Assembly (NCBI GenBank): GCA_964017155.1
Contig: OZ024865.1
Span: 21,048,402 to 21,112,401, forward strand
Length of the DNA: 64,000 bases
DNA from: Oasisia sp. SBJ-2009
Taxonomy: Eukaryota > Annelida > Polychaeta > Sabellida > Siboglinidae
Reading direction: 5' to 3'
The position numbers were made by a program, and so were the translations under genes. This document shows, piece after piece, positions 32,061 to 43,083 of the stretch. The notes beneath the pieces were generated by a model that was given only the letters and a program-made list of their open reading frames with translations, had not been told where the DNA came from and did not search any database. The first letter of the stretch is position 1. Every line of letters starts with the position of its first letter.

Positions 32061-33085
32061 ATGGTAAGCTCTGGCCATATCGTTACTCGCCTACCGCTGC
32101 TGTTGTGTTATTTCGTGCTCGTCCAAACCACTTGCAAGCCGAGAGACTGTGTCGATTTAAAATGCCTCGGAGTGTCGCAGGGGAAGGATGGACCTCATAC
32201 TATCTACCCGGACCTCCCCGGCCTTAAGAGGCTTAATGTATCGTGTGACCAGACAACCAAACAAGGCGGGTGGATCGTGTTTCAGCGTCGTGTAAAGGGC
32301 GGAAAAATGAAGTTCGATCGACTATGGGCTGATTATAAATACGGATTTGGCGAGCAAGGCTACAACACGGAATTGTGGCTAGGCAACGAAAACGTGTATC
32401 AAATCATGAAGACGTATGGGAATAGGAAGTGTGAACTTCGCATCGAAGCCTACTCTTTCAACGGGACCAGCTGCTGGTTTGACGTTGAAGACTTCAGTTT
32501 GGGCAACGAGACGGAATTCTACTCCCTGAAGTTTGGGAACCTCACATCCGGCAATGCGCCAACATATAGTTTCGAGGTTCACAGAAATATGGCGTTCCGC
32601 ACATCTGATCACTTTGGCTCGAATTTTTACGATGGTCTTTGCTTTGACGAATACTACTGCGGCTGGTGGTACACATCATACGATCAAGTCGGGAAGTTCC
32701 CAGGTCCTATTCCCAACTGTCACTTGGTTTACCTGAACGGACATCATGTGCAGTGGACTACCGCGGATAACCGCGCATGGATATATGTCTCCAGGTTTGA
32801 AAACAACCGTGTGTTGGCCGGGAGCGTGATGATGTTCCGGCCGACTGACACCACGTCCCGCCCTTGTTTCGACGCATGCTCAAACAGGGGCACGTGCGAA
32901 TACATAGAAGCTGACGACACACACCGCTGCGTGTGCGAGCCGCCGCGTTGCGGGGCGAGGTGTGAAGACAAGGACACGTGTAGGAATGGCGGCACGTGTG
33001 TGTACGACACGAACACAAAGGCCAACATGTGCAAATGTACGGCTGAATTCACCGGGCCGACATGCAGCGATTTAACAACATCATC

Positions 33086-33134
<49 letters not shown>

Positions 33135-33236
33135 GTACCATCACCAAGACCAACACCACCAGCAATAGTGCCGACAACCACAACAACAACAACAGCAGCA
33201 GCAGCAGCAGCAGCACAGCAGCAGCAGCAGCAGTAA
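32061..33236 (+). CDS. Fibrinogen-domain/EGF protein, frame broken in the stalk (N-terminal 391 aa)
   Basis: The first ATG in frame is at 32061; the frame opens slightly earlier without an ATG. Residues 1-25 form a signal peptide (hydrophobic LPLLLCYFVLVQTTC). A fibrinogen-related domain at about 30-265 shows GGWIVFQRRVKGG, FDRLWADYKYGFGEQGYNTE, LWLGNENVYQI, ELRIEAY, CGWWYTS and NCHLVYLNG. The usual DxD calcium site before the last cysteine pair is not conserved (SDHFGSNFY). Two EGF-like domains follow (about 273-345, twelve cysteines), then a Thr-rich stalk made from an ACA microsatellite. The frame stops at 33236 inside a GCA/CAG tract, but a downstream frame continues the stalk and adds a membrane helix. 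The intronless FBG-then-EGF order is unlike the molluscan FREP (IgSF-FBG) or ficolin plan. A lectin-like recognition role is inferred from the family. Confidence 0.85.
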
Positions 33237-33290
33237 CAACATCAACAGCAGCAGCAACAACAACAACACTGACGTATACAACAACAACGC
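33075..33290 (+). repeat. Trinucleotide microsatellites (AAC/ACA and AGC/GCA) within the fibrinogen-gene stalk
   Basis: An ACA run occupies about 33080-33134 and a GCA run about 33194-33234, with a GCACAG irregularity near 33213-33218 where the useful reading frame changes. In the ACA frame these encode poly-Thr; in the others poly-Asn or poly-Gln. Confidence 0.93.
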
Positions 33291-33835
33291 CACATACAAC
33301 ACCGAAGTCAACCACAACAACAAAATCATTATCAACAACAACACCATCCCTAAAAGTACAACACCGCCGACCTCATCAACAACGAAACATACAACGATAT
33401 TACTACTTGAAGATGTTATTGATGGTGTTGTTAGGCCTGTTGATGTTCGTGTTGGGGTTCATCGTCACCACCAAGTTATGTTATAGACGCAAAGTACAAG
33501 AAGAGGAAACTCAACTACTGGTTGCTGAACAGCGACAACAACAAAATGAAACCAAAAGATTATCTGCAGTCCAGCAACTACAACAAGAGAACACCAAACA
33601 AGAAGAAGAGAAAACCAAACCTTTGTCTGCTGTCCAGCAACTACAAGAAGAGAAATCCTAACAACAACAAGAGGAAGAAAACCAACAGCTTGCCGCTGCC
33701 CAGCAACAACAAGAGGAAGAAAGCCAACTGCTTGCCGCTGCCCAGCAACAACAAGAGGAAGAAAGCCAACTGCTTGCCGCTACCCAGCAACAACAAGAGG
33801 AAGAAACCCAACTGCTTGCCGCTGCCCAGCAGTAG
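33216..33835 (+). pseudogene. Downstream part of the fibrinogen gene: Thr stalk, transmembrane helix, Gln/Glu repeat tail (different frame)
   Basis: In the frame that reads GCA GTA ACA ACA TCA after the GCA run, the Thr-rich stalk continues (TYTTTTPHTTPKSTTTT). A convincing membrane helix follows (MLLMVLLGLLMFVLGFIVTT, about 33412-33471) with a basic stop-transfer LCYRRK. The tail has 14-16-residue units such as QEEETQLLVAEQ and LSAVQQLQEE. TAA at 33659-33661 ends this frame, but the same frame continues with four more LLAAAQQQQEEE-type units to TAG at 33833-33835, so the TAA looks like a single nonsense change. Joined to the upstream part this would be a type I membrane protein. The break could be a true pseudogene lesion, allelic, or a sequencing error in the repeat. 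AATAAA lies at 33987-33992. Confidence 0.7.
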
Positions 33836-33986
33836 CAGAACACACGGACGAGGTCTTTCAGATTGTTGTATGATCAAAGAGCACTGCTGGAGCACGTTGT
33901 GTTTGGAGTTGTTAGACACTTTTTGAAACTTACGCAGGGATGTCGTCCCATGGAATAGCTCATTACCGATGACACTGACAACATTT

Positions 33987-33992
33987 AATAAA
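33987..33992 (+). terminator. Candidate polyadenylation signal AATAAA of the fibrinogen gene
   Basis: A canonical hexamer 150 bp after the last in-frame stop (33835). The position fits a short 3' UTR. Confidence 0.5.
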
Positions 33993-34216
33993 TCGGCATG
34001 TGTGAGTTAATATCATTACTGATTATGATTACCACTGCTTAGTTGGATGCCCATGTGCGTTCGTGAAATAACGCCTTGTTTTGGTGTTCTCTCTTTTAAA
34101 TGCTATGTGAAATGACGTTGAAGCTTCTTTGAAACTTTGTATACGTAAACATAATGCCCTTATAAGTATTTGGCCACATATGAAGTCATTTCATTGCAAA
34201 AGCATACACACACACA

Positions 34217-34497
<281 letters not shown>

Positions 34498-34820
34498 TAA
34501 ATCACACATTGTCATTTGCGTGTTAGTCTATTTGCCAGCTATTATCCTTTCAATGGTGAACCTAGAAATTGTAATTACTGTAAGGGTTTTTGATTGATAT
34601 GTATTCACTTGAGTGTCTAGAAAATGTTGAGCTTTGTTGGCACTGGGCAAACTTTGAGGACAATTTGTAATTAGCTAATTAGCATAATTAACATTATTAG
34701 CATTATTATCGCAAATTAAGCTTGATCCAAGTGACTAGAATCATGTGTGATAGCACTTTTCTATACAAGTTTGACTAGAGGAATATTCATTTCTGACATG
34801 TTTGTCGTGATTAAAGGTCA
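34498..34820. other. No gene seen
   Basis: AT-rich spacer between the palindromic TA tract and the start of the tandem duplication; TTAGCATTATTAGC-like motifs only. Confidence 0.4.
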
Positions 34821-35127
34821 AGGTCAATCTATAAAATCAAGGTTAAGTTCATTTTTGGCTCAAGATTGTTGAAATTCACTTATTTTCATACATCATAATC
34901 AAAAATCATACATGGAAGTAACTTATGTTTGTGTGGGTGCATCGGCCACTTGATGCAGTGGTCAGGTTCTGAGACTCACATTGGTGCTGCCTTTGGGCAG
35001 TCGGCAGCATCATGCGTCATGGGAAATATAGGCGCGTGCATTGCGCGCATTCAGGATCGTTTCTTCCGTTCTCCTCAATCCTTCCTGCAGACTAGCTTCA
35101 AGACGTGGGAGGAGAAATGTGAATACT

Positions 35128-35272
35128 GGAGAGGGCACGGCTTTATCCAACTGGTCGCCACTGGGTAGACAACCTAACAATCCCAACCTTGATCGCACAC
35201 CAGTTGCTCCTCGGTTAGGTTATGAGGTTGTCTACCCAGTGGCGACCAGTTGGATAAAGCCGTGCCCTCTCC
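35128..35272. repeat. Inverted repeat with perfect 48-bp arms (unit 1)
   Basis: The left arm 35128-35175 and right arm 35225-35272 are exact reverse complements (GGAGAGGGCACGGC ... GTAGACAACCT) with a 49-bp spacer. This would form a very stable stem-loop in RNA or single-stranded DNA. Confidence 0.95.
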
Positions 35273-35699
35273 AGAGAGAGCGAGGGGGGTTGGCTTCTAC
35301 AGCAGCTATGCAATATTGTCGCAAACGAAGTCATTGTTATTAACAAGCATCTATTAATATGACATCCTCTCCAGTCCATTTGTCTGCAGACACAAGCAGG
35401 CAGCTGGAACGCTGTCTCTGCTGATCAATCCAGGGAGCAGAGGCCAATAAAGATCGGAAAAGTGGACCTGAATGCCACCACACTATCGTCAACACAAGTA
35501 GCAGAGTGGATTGACTCTTTCCCCATATCTGCATATGTTTCTGACACGCTTGACCATTGCGACTCTCCAGATCTGTCAAGCAGTTCCACCGAGACGCCGC
35601 ACAAGGAGGAAGGTGTGAAGATATGTAAAGTTGATGAAGATGACCGCCAGTACAGAATTTGGAAATGTTTCCCACCCCCTCGATACCGAGACTGGTGTC

Positions 35700-36219
35700 C
35701 TCTACAATATCCACAATTGACAAGTGGCTCCAACGATGGTTAACGTGTCAGATTAGCCCTTGGTAGGACGATGGCAACTGCATTTCGCAGCTCACTCCTA
35801 ACCGGATTCCATGCAAAGTTCAGTTCGCCAGAGAACATCTGAAACGAGATGTCAGAATTGGTGACAAGGTCGTGTTCGACCTAGAGTTCATATTTCTCTG
35901 TCTTCGGGTAGTGGGTTAACAGCGCGATATGGAACTCCTGCCAATATTTGGGAATGAGCTATGTGTTGTCCCTCCGTCACTTATGGATGAGTATGGTTGC
36001 CTCCGGAGAGGGAAAAACGCGAAACTAGTTCACAAGCTTGGAGTAACGCATCACAAGCCTCCACGCCCTGACGTCATCATCGAGGACGCCCAGCAGCTCT
36101 TGTATCACGTGGTCTGGCCCTGTGGCGGAAGGCCCAGTGCCAACAAAGCTCAAAATCTTCCAGACACTCATGTGAATATATACATCAATCAAAAACCTTA
36201 CACTAATAAAAATGTCTAA
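35700..36219 (+). pseudogene. Decayed unknown coding remnant (unit 1)
   Basis: Translation around 35791-35915 gives LTPNRIPCKVQFAREHLKRD and VGDKVVFDLEF-like sequence up to a stop. After it, 35929-36219 reads MELLPIFGNELCVVPPSL, MDEYGCLRRGKNAKLVHKLG and PDVIIEDAQQLLYHVVWPCG. The protein-like composition and a stop between the two blocks suggest a broken gene. I have an unproven impression of similar multi-copy sequences in other marine invertebrates, perhaps transposon-associated. The function is unknown. Confidence 0.45.
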
Positions 36220-36423
36220 GGTCGCTGTCTGGCAACTAGACTATGTCGAAATACAGCCACTTTGTCGCTGGATGCACACGGGGATTTTCTTTAGGCTTTA
36301 TTGCTGTTGGTACACCGAGACTGTTCAACTTTGCATTATGAATCGCAGGATTAAAGCGTGCTGAAATGCTTAAACAACCTTCGTCCATACATAATCATAA
36401 TCATAATTATTATATAACTTCTA

Positions 36424-36590
36424 TTGGGCCTAAATCCTTAGAAACCAAACTCAGGGGCGGATCAATAAAAGGGTTGATCAGTCTCGGAGTAAATAAACAA
36501 ATCCAGTTGTCATCAGATTGATTGATACGTCAGGAGAATAGGCAAGGTTGTAATGGTATGTTTTTTTTAAATGACATAAGAACATACCTT
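36424..36590. repeat. Dispersed repeat copy (unit 1)
   Basis: Same family as 16379-16535, sharing TTGGGCCTAA, AGAAACCAA, AAAAGGGTT and AGTAAATAAACAA in order. It is duplicated again at 50224-50390. Confidence 0.7.
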
Positions 36591-36769
36591 TTATAGAATG
36601 TGTGACCATGCTTTGATGAGCAGGGTATATTCTTTTACTAATTGTTCAATCTGTGACAGCTTCGGCGCTGGGCCCAGTCAGCACTCTCGAGTTGCCTTTG
36701 ATTTCACTCGCTCATATCTAATCAATGTAAAGTTTCGATTTTTTCGAATATCTTCAATAATACACGATC

Positions 36770-37300
36770 CATAGTATGTGGTCAAATGTAAATGGTATTA
36801 TCTGTTTTTAAAGATGGTGCCAGACAAAATCTATATTATATCCATAGATTACATTTTGCAGAAGACGGGTGAAAGTTTGAAGACAGCTGCGTCAGTGCTT
36901 AAAATTCAACATGCATTTCACAATGCTGTGCAATTGCGGTGGATGTGGGGGGGGGGGGGGCAATGGATATAATGTCCGGCGCAAACGTAAACAAATTATA
37001 TTACAAAATGGCTGACATTTGAAAGTCAGTAAAGATTAAACGTACTACAATTTATATGATCATGTTTAAAAACCCTACATTTAGGCATCGATTTTATGGC
37101 TCTAATTTACGTAGTTCTAAGATAAATGGCTTAGTAGGACGCCATCTTTAAAAGTGGCGGATACATGAATGTCAGTGAGGGCTAAGTGTATCTTGTTGTG
37201 CATCGCTATCCACCAAGCTATCCAATATCGTGGTTTTTGAGATATTGTGACATTTGTATTGACGACCGCCTTCTTTAAAAATGGCGGAGGTAAAAACCGG
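36770..37300. repeat. Degenerate AAATGGCGG-type repeats and a G run (unit 1)
   Basis: Several blocks read CTTTAAAAATGGCGG or close variants, each followed by CATGAATGTCAGT-like sequence on one strand or the other (36810, 37005, 37140, 37280). This suggests old tandem or inverted copies. A G run of about 13 lies at 36947-36960. Confidence 0.5.
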
Positions 37301-37499
37301 AGAATAAAAAGTATATATATATTTGAAATCCTTGTCCCATAGCAAAAAATATCTACATACCACACGTTTTGCTCTAGATGAAACAGTTATTATCGTAATA
37401 ATTTTGTATTGGCACCCATTTTTGAAATGCCCGCTAAATCACTATGGGACCAAACAGAACAAATGACAACATGTTTTTTTAGTTCTAAATACTATTTAG

Positions 37500-38096
37500 A
37501 TGGGTAGTCTCATCAGCAAAGACAATGGAGGCCAAAAAGACATGAAGGCAAGACTCGGTAAAGCCCGCTGTGCTTTCGCCAAACTGCAGACCATTTGGAA
37601 GTCCAACAAGTACACCACCAAAACAAAGTTAAGACTTTACAACAGTAACGTGAAGTCCATCCTACTGTATGGCTCAGAGTGCTGGCGAGTGGTTAAAGGG
37701 GACATGGCAAAGATCGATGCGTTCCACAATAGATGTCTGAGAAAGATCTGCCGAATATTCTGGCCAAACAAGATTTCCAACGTGGACCTCTATAAGAAGA
37801 CGGGCTGCAACAGTGCTGTCCTCGAAATGAAACGCCGACGGCTGAGATGGCTAGGACACGTCCTGCGAATGCCCGGAGATAGCATCCCCAAAGTGTCACT
37901 GAGATGGACAGCACCTGGAAAAAGGAAGCGAGGACGGCCAAAGATGACGTGGCGACAAACAGTGATGGCCGAGCTGAGAGAGATGGGGCTATCGTGGGGT
38001 GAGGCTCAGGCCTCAGCCAAGGACAGAACCTTGTGGCGAAAGATTGTTGTGGCCTTATTTCCCACTGGGGACGAAGAGGAAAAGTAAGTAAGTAAA
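37500..38096 (+). pseudogene. 5'-truncated RTE-like retrotransposon, 3' end of RT (unit 1)
   Basis: An open 195-codon frame covers the region after the RT catalytic core: KLRLYNSNVKSILLYGSECW, DAFHNRCLRKICRIFWPNKI, RRLRWLGHVLRMPG and PGKRKRGRPKMTWR. There is no catalytic YADD, so it is a 5'-truncated copy. It ends in a short AAGT tandem tail (38083-38096), like the microsatellite tails of RTE-clade LINEs. The frame is intact in both tandem units with one replacement (K/T at residue 14), so it is the youngest-looking LINE piece here. Confidence 0.85.
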
Positions 38097-38486
38097 ACCA
38101 TTTGCCAAGGGTATACCAAAAATATGACAAGATTGATTTTTTGAACATTTGCCGAAGTGTTACAGTTATTATTATTACTGTGACATAATTCCGCTGCCAT
38201 TTTGGGTATTGACCAAATTGTAAGCAAATCTTGAAAATATTGAGTTACAATTGCGAGTGAATTTGGTTGAAAACAGTTTATTTTACACAAATGTAGCCAT
38301 ATCGTATACCTTAGAGGAATTACCGGTGATAGATCGTATTACACAAATATAATCCGATCAATATGGAATTGAATTGAAGCACGACCGTGGATCCCCAAGC
38401 GATCCGTTAAGTATGATATTCCATTAGTACTAAACATCACTGCTGTTAAAATTAAAATACAACACACAGTTTACATAAACTCTGCC

Positions 38487-40680
38487 ATGGGTAGGGTAGC
38501 TACATCGCCGATACCCTTCTTGTCTTCCACCAAGAAAATCTCAAAAATCGGATCATGGAACGTGAGAACCATATTCAAAGCAAACAAAGCAGCCCAAATA
38601 GCAAGGGAATTACGGGCAATATCACAGTACTATGGCTATGTGAAACGAGGTGGACACAGTCTGGACAAGTCAGACTGAATACGGAGAATTTATTCTGTAC
38701 ATGAAGAGGAAGATGCACATCATACAGAAGGCGTGGCACTCATGTTGTCACCTGAGGCACATAATGTTCTCATTAGCTGGGAAGCAGCGGGACCAAGGAT
38801 CCACAAGGGACCACAGAAAAGAAAACCAGATCGTAGAACGAAAGTTCAGAAGATCAATGCAGGATGTGAGAATACAGAGAGGGGAATATACAAGATCTTC
38901 TTGAAGAAGGAAACATGGGCATATACGTACAATGGCAACATATCAAGGAGATGTGTACCAGCACATGCAGCGAAGTTCTGGGAAAGAAGAAATACCAACA
39001 AAACACTGGATTTCTGCAGACACTGTCAACAAAGTGCAAGTGAGAAAGGAAAAGAAAGGTGCAATTAACAACAGCCGAGCGAGAGCAGCAAAAGCAACAG
39101 CTAAGGAAGCATGAAACAACTGTATGATATGAACGCAAATTAGCAGTAAAGCACAAGCATACAGACATACAGACAAACTGCGAAAGACCAAGTAAGGCAG
39201 AGATTGAGAACGCCATCCATCACATGAAGAGAAGGAAAGCTTCCGGCCCAGAAAAAAATCATGCCGAGTCAATCAAGGCTGATATAGAGATCTCCACAGA
39301 GATACTGTTAGATCTATTCGAGAAGATATGGGAGCTAGAAGAAATACCAACTGAATGGAAAGAAGGGTACGTCGTGAAGCTCCCAAAGAAAGGAGATATG
39401 CAAGAATGTCAGGACTACAGAGGGATAATGCTCCTATCAGTACCTGGAAAGGTCCTCAACAGAGTAATTTTGGACAGACTTGAGTCAGGGGTGGATGCCA
39501 AGCTCAGAGACCACCAAGGTGGCCTCCGTAAAGATAGATCATGCACCGACCAAATAGCAACAATGCGAATCATTGTTGAACAGTCTATGGACAGTCTGTG
39601 TACATAAATTTTGTAGATTACGAGAAGGCATTTGATAGTCTCGACAGAGATAAGCTGTGGAAGCTCCTACAGCACTATCGGATACCAGATCAAATTTATA
39701 TCTCTAATGAGAAATACGTACGAAGATATGGTATGCAAGGTCATTCATGCAGGAACACTTATAGACTATTTCATGGTGAAGACAGGAGTGAGGCAAGGAT
39801 GTCTTCTGTCACAATTCTTATTCATGTTCGCCATATACTGGATCATGAAAGAGACTACAGAAAATAGAAGAAACTGGATCCAATGGACACCTTGGGCTAG
39901 TTGGAGGACCTGGACTTTGCGGGTGACCTCGCTCTCCTCTCCCACGGCCATAAAAATGCAGAATGCATAACAAACATAGCTGCTAACCACAGTGGCAACA
40001 CAGCCAGGACTCGACATCAACAGAAGCAAAGGTTATGAAAGCCAACACAAAGGACAAGAACCCCATCACATTGAAAGGAGAGCCACTGGAAGAGACAGAC
40101 TCGTTCACATACCTGGGCAGTACAATAAACACAAATGGAGGCACAGAAGAAGACGTCAAAGCCAGGATACAAAAAGCAAGAGTTGCATTCATCATATAAA
40201 CAAAATTGGAGAGCAAAACAAATCAAAATTAACACCAAACTGAGAATATTCAATTCTAATGTCAAGGCAGTTTTACTCTATGGACTGGAGACATGGTGAA
40301 GTACAAAGAAGACACTAAAAATATAGATCTCCATCACCAAATGCCTGCGCCGAATCTTACACCTGAAGTGGACAAGACTACACTCTGGAAAATGACCAAG
40401 CAACTACCCATAGAAATTGAAATAAAGAAGAAGCAACGGAGGTGGGTACGACACACACTCCAGAAACCTCCAGAAACCATCACCCGTCAAGCCACCACGT
40501 GGACCCCCCCAGGGAAGAGGCGAAGAGGTAGGCCACGAAACACATGGCAAAGAGATACAGAAAGGGAAACATAAGAGAAAGATGGAGAGGATGGCCACGG
40601 ACAGAAAACAGTGGCGTTCCTTGGTCGATGGCCTATGCTCCCAGCGAGTAAACAGGCATAAATAAGTACACAGTTTACAA
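38487..40680 (+). pseudogene. Decayed RTE-like retrotransposon, endonuclease to RT C-terminus (unit 1)
   Basis: An endonuclease start is visible at 38487 (IGSWNVRTIFKANKAAQIAR). RT blocks follow at about 39224-39607 (RRKASGPE, PKKGDMQECQDYRGIMLLS), FVDYEKAFDS near 39607, VKTGVRQGCLLSQ near 39780, a damaged LDFADDLALL region near 39905, YLGSTINTNGGTEEDVKAR near 40110, and PPGKRRRGRPRNTW near 40510. At least six frame changes separate these. Same family as 27890-30568 and in the same orientation. Confidence 0.87.
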
Positions 40681-40959
40681 GGATTTTTTTTAGATTTACA
40701 AAGTTGAGTACACATTACCAAATTGTTATATATGGGGACAATGATAACAATCAATGCACTATTTTAGAGTGTTTTATTTCTGATACCTCCGTAAATATAC
40801 ATACACTAAGTATTGTTATTTTACTATGATATTGTAATTATTGTTCTGGACACGCTGTAATCGAACTGTCTGTGATAACGGGATGTTATATAACAATGAG
40901 TTACAGTAGTCTAGTCGAGAGGTGACGAGTGCGTTGACTGCATTTTTCGCGGCTTCGGT

Positions 40960-41935
40960 TGTTAGGTAGTGCCTATTGATGACAGTCTGTTTAGATGATA
41001 GTTACATGCGGCACACACAGCAGTCAGATGATCTGTCATCGTCAGATGTTGATCCATGTGAACTCCCAGATTCCTTATGCGGTGTGATGATGAAACCGTA
41101 TCATCGCCAATTATCAAGGAGTAACGTCCGTACACCTTGAGATGATGTTTTGATGTAAAGACCATCAGCTTAGTTTTTCATCGTTTAATTTCAGCATGCG
41201 CACCGCCATCCATCGCCTGACTTCCCCAATACAGTATGTGAGTCGCCTTGCAGTTTCCACTTGGTCGCCTGGTTTGGCGGGATTGTACGACGCGTATAAT
41301 TGAATGTCGTCGGCATATTTATGATATTTTATGCCATGTCTTTTGAATATTCGCTGCATTGGCGTGGTGTAAAAAGTGAACATGACAGGCCCAACGACCG
41401 AGCCCTGTGGCACACCACTCTGTAGCGGAATAGTCGTGGATGTTTCGAATCTTTCTGGACGCAGTGGATGCGGTCTTCCAAGTACGTCCGGAACCATGAT
41501 AACGCCGTTTCAATAAGTCCAACATGACAAACAACATTGCATGATTCTTGTCGAGTTCACTAGCTATGTCATGCTGAACACGCAACAGACCTGTTTCTGT
41601 ACTGTGAAGCATCTTATATGCTGATTGATATTCTTCATGCAGCCCATTCAAAGTGAGATGATCAAGGGTGATGATCAGGTCTTTGTCGAGAGTGTCGGAT
41701 TTCAGAAGTGGTTTTACTATTGCTGTTTTCAAAGTGACCGGAAAGAGTCTGCTTAAAACTATTATTCACTATTGCCACCAGATAAGGAACGTGTACACCT
41801 AGTGTTTTCTTCAACAGATCAGTCGAGGCTGCATGTCTTTGGAGGGCACAACTAATCTGATGAAGTTCTTTATTTCCTCTTTACTCGTAGGTAGCAGTCG
41901 ATCGAGTTCGCTTGACAACCTTTGGCTGCCAGAAT
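40960..41935 (-). pseudogene. CR1/Jockey-like RT fragment (unit 1)
   Basis: On the minus strand, TLKTAIVKPLLKSDTLDKDL, LNGLHEEYQSAYKMLHSTET, SGVPQGSVVGPVMFTFYTTP, the catalytic KYADDIQLYASYN and IRNLGVHMDQHLTMTDH occur in order, with a deletion/frameshift between 41319 and 41500. This is a distinct LINE lineage from the RTE-like ones. Dead. Confidence 0.85.
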
Positions 41936-42725
41936 CGATAGCAAGTATGTGCAGGCTGTTTGTGTTCTTTGATTTTAGGCAGCATGTAATCGGTCGGTAG
42001 ATGTCATTCAACGTCGGGTTCAATTTCTTCGCGTGGGCTGTGTGCTCCCACACAATGCATGCGTACTGCAGCTGTGTAGCATAGCGCTAGAGCAGATGTT
42101 CTGATTGTCATTGGATTTGATCCCAACTTCGAGTTTATGAGCTTGCAATGGTATTTTGCTTTGATTCCAACATTCCATGTGCGCTTCGAACGATATAGTG
42201 TTCGGTTTAGAGACACCGGGTAAGAAAAATGGACTAGCTTGGAGTCATTCCAGTTAACGTCTGTCTGTTGTATTCGCGGTTGTGTAGATGGAAAAACTAA
42301 CCTGTGGTTTTGTTGGATTTGCTCGCAGTTGGTTAGTTACATTGTACTCCGCCAGACGCACACGAGTACTGACAACACTTGGTTCTCGGTCTCAATAAAG
42401 TGTGTATGTTGGGTAGTGATGGTGAGATCGTCTGCATACACGAAGCTGCGTGTGTTCGGTTGACAGTATCGTATGCTGCTGAGTGAGATTCAAGTGGGCA
42501 AAAACCTGCCTGCTCCGGTATGAGGTACGTTCAGCAATAGGGAAAGACGGTTCATTATCAGTCACCCTTACAGCTTGTAGATGTGGCAGAGTAGCGAGAT
42601 TGGTCTGAAGCTTTTCGGGCTTGATGGGTCCTTTCCAGACTTCAGTATGGCGACAACGCGTGATTGTGTCCAAACGAGTTGAACAAGTCCGACATCCAGT
42701 GCAATGTCATTGGTTCAAAGTGCTC
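41936..42725 (-). pseudogene. Second, different minus-strand RT fragment (unit 1)
   Basis: Reading the minus strand from 42673, one finds AILKSGKDPSSPKSFRPISL, LCHIYKL, then after an internal deletion FVYADDLTITTQHTHF, RLAEYNVTNQLRANPTK and KKLNPTLNDIYRPITCCLK. These match a Jockey-type RT with the thumb region. It abuts the CR1-like fragment near 41935, so one truncated into or beside the other. Confidence 0.75.
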
Positions 42726-42874
42726 GGTCTCTTCAGTTAGAATGTCATTAAATCCAGCGCTTTATCATTCCGTAGTTGTTTTAATGAGTTGCTCGGTTCA
42801 TTCCAGTAAAGGAGTAATCGAAATTTCTTGATTGTTCCGCTCCAATTTGGGCTGGAGTTGTAAAACGAAAATTT

Positions 42875-43083
42875 AAGGGGAAGTTCTTACATAGCGCAGT
42901 ATCCAGTCTTCAGGGTTGCTCAAAGCACTTTACACTTTACTTCCTGGCACACCTGTTCAATCTAACACCATCTCGATTACTCTAACAAGCATTCAACCAC
43001 GCAGTAAATAATTCGCGAAGACGTATACCATGGTCTATAGCCAGGTACTCATTCATATAACTGAATGATTTGGAGCATTGCAG
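42875..43083 (-). repeat. SINE body fragment (unit 1)
   Basis: TTACATAGCGCAGTATCCAG, TCAAAGCACTTTACACTTTA and GAGCATTGCAGAGT match the body of the SINE at 19560-19890 without its tRNA-like head. It is joined directly to the RT fragment at 43084. Confidence 0.75.

Noticed and set aside
37117..37365. Minus-strand 82-codon frame in AAATGGCGG-type repeats
   Set aside because: It overlaps degenerate interspersed repeats and has no domain features.
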